NCBI GenBank assembly: GCA_041686485.1
Contig: JAWLDT010000037.1
Coordinates: 1-25,128 of the forward strand
Reading direction: 5' to 3'
DNA: 25,128 bases
DNA from: PUPG01 sp041686485
GTDB taxonomy: Bacteria; Bacteroidota; Bacteroidia; Bacteroidales; UBA7960
The translations under genes and the position numbers were made by a program. This document shows, piece after piece, positions 22,433 to 25,128 of this stretch; the stretch's first letter is position 1; every line of letters starts with the position of its first letter. Under the pieces are notes generated by a model. The model was given only the letters and a program-made list of their open reading frames with translations, was not told where the DNA came from and did not search any database.

Positions 22433-23205
22433 TATTTTTGTATGCGTCCGTCAAGTTGACTGCTGATCTTATTCCCCTGTTGATCTTGTGCTGTCAGGTA
22501 ATCGATGATGGCATCCCTGATACGTTTGCCAAGCATTTCACGATCAACCGGTTCCAGAAAGAAGGTCATGTCGTCACCCCCTCCGGCCAAATAGTCAGAG
22601 GTGAGTACTTTATAATGTCGATCGGCATCAAAGGGTTCTCCTCCAATAGTGACCTCGTTCACCTGACCGCCTTCAATGTTGATCCGTATTCCGGATACCG
22701 GCATGCCACGGTCTGCTTCAGCAAGGTATTCAAACAGGTCACGTGTTTTTTCCGGGGTTAAAGTGATCACCACCATCTCATTCTCAAATGGCATCAGTTC
22801 ATAAATGCGTGCCCTGGTGACCTCACCTTCGTAAATACTCGCCCGCAATCCTCCGTAATTGAGCAGACAAAAATCGATCGGTTGCCCGTCATCCGGTGAA
22901 TACAGCGAACGTCCCTGCTCCAGGATCAGATCAGCCACAAAGTTGTTTAACAGGCCCTCCGGGGAGTCTTTTTCCATTGTTTGTTCCGAATAAGCAAGTA
23001 CCTCATTCATCTCGGCCTCCAACTGTGCACGATATAGGGCAATGAGGGAATCGGCCTCCGGATCTTTCTCCTTCACAGTGGTGCTGTCGATACTTATCAG
23101 GGTGCCGTCAACCCGGGTGATCTCTTTTCCCGCTTCCCTGCAGCCCTGAAAAAGCGATAAAAAGGCAACAACCACCCAAATGGTGGCGTTTCGGTATGGA
23201 AGCAT
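22432..23205 (-). CDS. 5'-nucleotidase C-terminal (substrate-binding) domain lipoprotein
   Basis: 257 residues. The N-terminal hydrophobic stretch WVVVAFLSLFQGC resembles a lipoprotein signal with Cys22 as lipidation site (Gln at -2 is unusual but seen in this phylum). A helical segment EMNEVLAYSEQTMEKDSPEG leads into the 5_nucleotid_C fold: LLNNFVADLIL, DFCLLNYGGLRASI, ELMPFENEMVVITLTP and VLTSDYLAGGGDDM. In UshA-like enzymes this domain binds the nucleoside and rotates onto the catalytic domain, which here is a separate Tat-type protein from the next gene. Split pairs of this kind are common in Bacteroidota. The order C-domain then N-domain, with one-base overlap, is notable. No exact -7 element was found upstream. 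Confidence 0.9.
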   Translation of the reverse strand: MLPYRNATIWVVVAFLSLFQGCREAGKEITRVDGTLISIDSTTVKEKDPEADSLIALYRAQLEAEMNEVLAYSEQTMEKDSPEGLLNNFVADLILEQGRSLYSPDDGQPIDFCLLNYGGLRASIYEGEVTRARIYELMPFENEMVVITLTPEKTRDLFEYLAEADRGMPVSGIRINIEGGQVNEVTIGGEPFDADRHYKVLTSDYLAGGGDDMTFFLEPVDREMLGKRIRDAIIDYLTAQDQQGNKISSQLDGRIQK

Positions 23206-23218
23206 AATGTATATAGTT

Positions 23219-23227
23219 TGTGGAAAA
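23219..23227 (-). promoter_or_regulatory. Isolated DnaA-box-like 9-mer
   Basis: TTTTCCACA on the minus strand fits TTWTNCACA. It lies in a 206-base AT-rich gap (23206-23411) between yigZ and the 5'-nucleotidase genes, which otherwise shows no gene, terminator or clear promoter. A single box is weak evidence for any role. Confidence 0.2.
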
Positions 23228-23411
23228 TTGCCTTATAGCAATATTACATTTTCTTTAACGAATAAGCAAACAAGATACGTTAATTGTTTGATAATTAAAT
23301 TCAGTCTTAGTAAAGAATGATAAAAACTTTAACATCAGCATAAGACCGATAATATGGGGCATGCTTACTAATTCTTTAAAGGATAGCTGTTTAGGTTCCT
23401 ATTCAGACAGG

Positions 23412-24017
23412 TTATAGCAAGGTAGTTTGTACATCCGGTATTTGTTCCAAACGGGCGATGACATCTTCGGCTTCACGCAGGCGTACCGAAAAATCAAGGC
23501 TGCAACTCATGGCAAAGTCATGTGATAATTGCGGAAGGTCATATTCTTTCATGATGCGCATCACATCATTCATAGCCGGATAATTGAAAGAAACCCGGTA
23601 ATGGTTCCGAATGGTTTTTTGAACGATCGTCCCATTACTCAGGGCTTCCCTGGAAGAGCCCTTGTAGGCATTGATCAGCCCTCTTACGCCTAACTTGGTA
23701 CCTCCAAAATAGCGCACCACCACAATGATTACATTTGTCAGGTCGTGAGAAAGAATCTGCCCGTAGATCGGTTTCCCGGCAGTACCGGAAGGTTCTCCGT
23801 CGTCATTCATCCTGTAAGATTCTCTGTTGAAACCGATTGCATAAGCATAACAGTGGTGTCTGGCATCATGATACTCATTTTTAACCTGTACCAGCCACTG
23901 TTCCGCTTCATCAACCGTATTGGCCGGGTAGGCGAGGGCAATGAATTTGCTGCCTTTATCTTTGAATAGCCCTTTTGATGAACTTTTGATGGTTTTATAG
24001 GTGTCAGATTGCTCCAT
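23412..24017 (-). CDS. yigZ: YigZ/IMPACT family protein
   Basis: 201 residues, normal length. The N-terminal UPF0029/IMPACT domain carries DARHHCYAYAIG, DDGEPSGTAGKPI and VVRYFGGTKLGVRGLINAY; the roughly 65-residue C-terminal DUF1949-type domain shows an EF-G-domain-like alternation. In eukaryotes the IMPACT domain regulates translation through GCN1/GCN2; the bacterial role is not established, though links to translation have been suggested. The gene starts 10 bases after the ribD stop, so it is co-transcribed with riboflavin synthesis, probably without direct functional relation. Confidence 0.93.
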   Translation of the reverse strand: MEQSDTYKTIKSSSKGLFKDKGSKFIALAYPANTVDEAEQWLVQVKNEYHDARHHCYAYAIGFNRESYRMNDDGEPSGTAGKPIYGQILSHDLTNVIIVVVRYFGGTKLGVRGLINAYKGSSREALSNGTIVQKTIRNHYRVSFNYPAMNDVMRIMKEYDLPQLSHDFAMSCSLDFSVRLREAEDVIARLEQIPDVQTTLL

Positions 24018-24027
24018 AAACGCATTT

Positions 24028-25074
24028 TTAGCTTTTTTTGATCAGGTAAAACCGCTCTTCGCCCATTAAGACAGGTTTGCTGGCCCTGTTTGAGTGAATT
24101 CGCGGGGCCGCAATGCCGCCGCCGAAGAATTGTGAACCGGAAAATATCCTGGCCTCATCCCATAATTCACGGTCAATAAATGATTGTAACAATGTTTGTC
24201 CGCCTTCAACAAACAGCGATTGGACACCTTCTTTATACAGGTAGGATAGTATATTTTCCAGCAGCTGATCGTTGAAAGGGATCCGGATATGGTGCGTATT
24301 TTTTTCTGAGTGGTCGATTTTTTCATTGAAGATCCAGGTTGTATGGGTGTTGTCCTTCAGGCTGAGGCCGGGTGGAAGCTGGCCATGCTGATCAAGGACG
24401 ATACGCAGGGGGGAGGGGCCATGCCAGTCACGCACGTTGAGCCTGGGGTTGTCTTTCAGTGCGGTGTTTGTCCCCACCATGATGGCGATCTCTTCGCTAC
24501 GCCATTTGTGTACCAATACCCGGAGTTTTTCGCTGGTTATCCAGGTGGGGCGCTTTTCCCTTCCGTAAGGCCGGTCAACGTCAATGAAAGCGTCTGCGGT
24601 TTGCGCCCATTTTAAGATGATATACGGTCGTTTTTTCTCATGAAAGGTAAAGAAACGCCTGTTTAGTTTACGGCATTGGTCTTTCATCACACCAACGTCA
24701 ACCTGGCAGCCTTTGCTTCTCAATCGTGCGATTCCCTTACCTGCAACAGCATCAAAGGGATCGGCCGTGCCAATCACCACCCGCGGTATGTTGTACCTTA
24801 TGATGCTGTCGGTACAGGGTGGGGTTTTCCCATGATGACAACAGGGTTCCAGATTGACATACAGGGTGGAGTCGGCCAGCAAACCCTTATCTTCTACGGC
24901 ATCAATGGCGTTAACCTCGGCGTGCGCCTCGCCGGCCCGCCGGTGATACCCTTCTCCGATAATCCTTTCGTTATGCACGATGACGGCACCAACCATCGGG
25001 TTCGGAGCCGTTTTGCCCAGCCCGAGCCCCGCCAGGTCAATACACCGTTGCATGTACAATTCATCCGTTTTCAT
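24028..25074 (-). CDS. ribD: Bifunctional riboflavin deaminase/reductase
   Basis: 348 residues. The deaminase domain (1-145) has NPMVGAVIV, HAEVNAI (H51 zinc ligand, E53 proton shuttle) and EPCCHHGKTPPC (C78 and C87 zinc ligands). The reductase domain (about 148-348) has ILKWAQTADAFI, ITSEKLRVLVHKWRSE, VGTNTALKDNPRLNVR and LFVEGGQTLLQSFI, the NADPH-binding features. It performs the second and third steps of riboflavin synthesis in the cytoplasm: deamination of the diaminopyrimidine product of GTP cyclohydrolase II, then ribosyl side-chain reduction. Both halves look intact. No other rib gene is in the window, so the pathway is dispersed, and no FMN riboswitch is visible in the 54 bases upstream. 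Confidence 0.96.
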   Translation of the reverse strand: MKTDELYMQRCIDLAGLGLGKTAPNPMVGAVIVHNERIIGEGYHRRAGEAHAEVNAIDAVEDKGLLADSTLYVNLEPCCHHGKTPPCTDSIIRYNIPRVVIGTADPFDAVAGKGIARLRSKGCQVDVGVMKDQCRKLNRRFFTFHEKKRPYIILKWAQTADAFIDVDRPYGREKRPTWITSEKLRVLVHKWRSEEIAIMVGTNTALKDNPRLNVRDWHGPSPLRIVLDQHGQLPPGLSLKDNTHTTWIFNEKIDHSEKNTHHIRIPFNDQLLENILSYLYKEGVQSLFVEGGQTLLQSFIDRELWDEARIFSGSQFFGGGIAAPRIHSNRASKPVLMGEERFYLIKKS

Positions 25075-25092
25075 GGCTGTAATACCCTTTGC

Positions 25093-25128
25093 TTAACGAC
25101 CAAAATCAACGCTCTCCAAATCAACGCT
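25093..25128 (-). CDS. Possible C-terminal tail of an upstream gene
   Basis: Reading in from the right edge on the minus strand, 11 codons (SVDLESVDFGR) end at a TAA 18 bases before the ribD ATG. The tail contains an 11-base direct repeat (AAATCAACGCT on the plus strand, at 25103-25113 and 25118-25128). It is too short to name; prmC is sometimes next to ribD in this phylum, but nothing here confirms it. Confidence 0.2.
   Translation of the reverse strand, partial: SVDLESVDFGR

Noticed and set aside
23206..23411. AT-rich gap with TTTTCCACA as oriC
   Set aside because: Only one DnaA-box-like 9-mer and no clustered repeats; the length is ordinary for a promoter region.
25103..25128. Two 11-base direct repeats at the right edge as the start of a repeat array
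   Set aside because: Only two copies are visible and they fall within a plausible coding tail; the window ends there.

Overview
The window reads as a draft-assembly fragment of a Bacteroidota chromosome, probably a Bacteroidales/Marinilabiliales-type lineage. The phylum call rests on several signs. Exact Bacteroidota-type -7 elements (TAnnTTTG) lie just ahead of many genes. An outer-membrane barrel of the kind paired with GLPGLI proteins is present. The 5'-nucleotidase is split into two genes. Most genes lack a strong Shine-Dalgarno sequence, and lipoproteins are frequent. A run of exactly 100 N at 19763-19862 is a scaffold gap, so the genome is a draft or metagenome assembly.

Layout. At 1-3.4 kb a C-terminal remnant of a GLPGLI-type protein precedes a large outer-membrane beta-barrel protein, followed by a gene-poor stretch and a tRNA-Arg(ACG) with its terminator. 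At 3.6-7.2 kb there is a small conserved protein with a UvrD-tail-like motif, then on the minus strand a lemA-htpX membrane-protease pair and a MATE exporter. At 7.3-10.7 kb is a plus-strand envelope-sugar cluster: a GT2 polyprenyl-phosphate-type glycosyltransferase, a GT4 glycosyltransferase, gmhA and gmhB (heptose-phosphate synthesis). mnmA (tRNA 2-thiouridylase) follows.

At 11.9-12.5 kb is a roughly 640-bp AT-rich non-coding stretch with repeated TTTACA(n)TGT motifs. It leads into an HTH regulator whose promoter is overlapped by one of these motifs. At 13.2-17.4 kb come nrnA, a collapsed FKBP gene remnant, a two-domain FKBP lipoprotein, a three-domain FKBP lipoprotein, and lgt, the enzyme that lipidates such lipoproteins.

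From 17.5 kb to the end everything is on the minus strand. In transcription order from the right edge: the possible tail of an unknown gene, ribD, yigZ, the two halves of a split 5'-nucleotidase (lipoprotein C-domain, Tat-type N-domain), dnaA with a DnaA box near its putative promoter, the scaffold gap, a low-molecular-weight tyrosine phosphatase, a serine/threonine dehydratase-like PLP enzyme, and an RsmI-like methyltransferase.

Most of the window is ordinary housekeeping and envelope biology, and I see no phage, CRISPR array, insertion sequence or obvious defence system. The parts most worth a second look are the AT-rich repeat region with its HTH gene, and the FKBP expansion, which holds one gene remnant whose two ends survive in different frames.
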